Both the position numbers and the translations under genes were made by a program. Below are positions 40,710 to 41,692 of a DNA stretch of 41,692 nt, piece after piece. The DNA is from Candidatus Alistipes stercoravium (GTDB lineage: Bacteria > Bacteroidota > Bacteroidia > Bacteroidales > Rikenellaceae): the NCBI GenBank assembly GCA_019119615.1, contig DWWQ01000017.1, forward strand, positions 1 through 41,692. The letters are read 5' to 3'. Under the pieces are notes generated by a model. It had not been told where the DNA came from. It saw nothing but the letters and a program-made list of their open reading frames with translations, and searched no databases. Numbering within the stretch: the first letter of the stretch is position 1; every line of letters starts with the position of its first letter.

Positions 40710-41692
40710 TTAGAAGTTAAGGTTAAGACCGACCGTTACGGTACGCACCGTCGGATACTGGTTACCGTAGCTTGCCTCAAGCTCGGGATCCCACAAGTCA
40801 AAATCACTGAATGTCAGCAGATTCATGCCCTGGACATAGACACGGACCGTCGAGAGGCCGGCCTTCTTCGTCCAGGCCTTCGGCAGCGTATAGCCGATCT
40901 CGGCGTTCTTCAGACGCAGGAAGCTCATGTCGCGCAGCCAGTAAGTGGACGACTGCAGGTTGTTCTCCATACGCGTCGTGGACATGCGCGGGTACTTGGC
41001 GTTGGGGTCGGGATCGGAGATCTTCCAGCGGTTCTCGGCCACATCGGCGAAGATCTGTCCCTGACGGATGTAGTTCGAGGCCATACCGTAGAGGTTGTAG
41101 CCGCCGATGATACGCGTTACATGGCCTACGCCCGAGAAGAAGACCGAGAAGTCGAGACCCTTCCAGCCGAGGCTGACACCGAAACCGTAGTTGATCTCCG
41201 GAACCGTCGTGTAGCCGATGGCCACCTGGTCGAAGGTATTGACCACGCCGTCGCCGTTGATATCGCGGTACTTGATATCACCCACGCGGACCGTACCGAA
41301 GTCCTGCTTCGGCCAGTTGGCGATATCCTCCTCCGATTCGAACAGACCTTCGGCGATCAGACCGAACTGTTGGTTGTTGGCAAAGCCGGCAAGGTTCTGG
41401 TAGGGCCATATCTGGCTCGGTTTGTCGTCGTAGAGCTTGCGCGTGCGGTTGTAGGTGAAGTTACCGCGCGCCGAAATGAAGAGGTCCTTGTTGATCTGCT
41501 TGTCGAACTCGAGCGACATGTCGAAGCCCTGGTTCTGCATGCGGCCCAGGTTCACCCACTGCTGTACGCGGGTACCTACGACCGAAGGCTGCGACTCGCG
41601 CTGGATGAAGATACCCTCACGCTTCTCGTAGAAGTAGTCGGCCTGGATGCGGATCATGTCATAAAGTCCCAGCTCGATACCGACGTCGGCCT
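40710..41692 (-). CDS. SusC/RagA-family TonB-dependent transporter (C-terminal part)
   Basis: The window edge cuts this gene; 327 C-terminal residues are visible. They contain the outer-membrane barrel end of SusC-like importers: LGRMQNQGFDMSLEF, VGDIKYRDINGDGVVNTFDQVAIGY, the strand-rich FGVSLGWKGLDFSVFFSG, YWLRDMSFLRLKNAEIGYTLP, RVYVQGMNLLTFSDFDLWDPE and a C-terminal VGLNLNF. The barrel imports oligosaccharides using TonB and ExbB/ExbD. The plug and any N-terminal signalling domain lie outside the window. It lies 14 bases ahead of SusD. Confidence 0.95.
   Translation of the reverse strand, partial: ADVGIELGLYDMIRIQADYFYEKREGIFIQRESQPSVVGTRVQQWVNLGRMQNQGFDMSLEFDKQINKDLFISARGNFTYNRTRKLYDDKPSQIWPYQNLAGFANNQQFGLIAEGLFESEEDIANWPKQDFGTVRVGDIKYRDINGDGVVNTFDQVAIGYTTVPEINYGFGVSLGWKGLDFSVFFSGVGHVTRIIGGYNLYGMASNYIRQGQIFADVAENRWKISDPDPNAKYPRMSTTRMENNLQSSTYWLRDMSFLRLKNAEIGYTLPKAWTKKAGLSTVRVYVQGMNLLTFSDFDLWDPELEASYGNQYPTVRTVTVGLNLNF

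Noticed and set aside
1..41692. CRISPR array, rRNA operon or insertion sequence
   Set aside because: I found no regularly spaced repeat series, no rRNA sequence and no transposase gene or terminal inverted repeats. The tandem repeats noted are short and unspaced.

Overview
The window reads as a chromosomal segment of a GC-rich gut Bacteroidota, most likely Alistipes or a close relative in Rikenellaceae. The evidence is a SusC/SusD pair, ExbB/ExbD/ExbD and DUF4136/DUF1735-type proteins, many promoters of the Bacteroidota form TTTG-N19-20-TAnnTTTG, little Shine-Dalgarno sequence, and strongly GC-biased third codon positions. The assignment to genus is inference.

Layout. (1) 1-1600: an AT-richer island edge with a frameshifted DUF2971-like gene and an HNH endonuclease gene, ending at a tandem 11-bp repeat and a tRNA-Cys gene. 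(2) 2.0-5.4 kb: dprA, tatD, a TIGR04076-like gene and type I asparaginase, the first three overlapping or tightly packed. (3) 5.4-8.1 kb: a long, possibly structured leader, then exbB, a small membrane protein gene and two exbD genes, closed by a terminator. (4) 8.1-21 kb: housekeeping genes: rnhB, a polytopic membrane protein, an AraC-type regulator, a candidate small RNA, lipA-lipB-recJ, a nitroreductase, a HAD hydrolase, an ABC permease/ATPase pair, a RdgB/HAM1 pyrophosphatase, folE, a DUF4136 lipoprotein and a small outer-membrane barrel.

(5) 21.1 kb to the end is a polysaccharide-utilisation-type locus made of two converging gene sets. The plus-strand operon encodes a Tat-exported DUF4434 protein, a sugar-porter MFS permease, an AGE-family (N-acylglucosamine 2-epimerase type) enzyme, an FAD-dependent oxidoreductase lipoprotein and two SGNH esterases (one CE2-like). 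The minus-strand set encodes SusC (cut by the window edge), SusD, a DUF1735/discoidin-like surface lipoprotein, then five tandem DUF4855 proteins, the last fused to a glycerophosphodiester phosphodiesterase (GDPD) domain, and finally an unrecognised lipoprotein. No established glycoside hydrolase or polysaccharide lyase family is recognisable in the visible part, so DUF4855 and DUF4434 are the best candidates for the glycan-cleaving enzymes. All five DUF4855 copies show an apparent eight-strand barrel pattern with invariant Glu at predicted strands 4 and 7.

Working model (inference): SusC/D imports a phosphodiester- or ester-decorated, amino-sugar-containing glycan. The DUF4855/DUF4434 proteins cleave it, GDPD and the SGNH enzymes strip glycerophosphate and acyl groups, and the MFS permease and AGE epimerase take the N-acyl-hexosamine into metabolism. 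Glycerol-phosphate polymers of Gram-positive walls are one testable substrate class.
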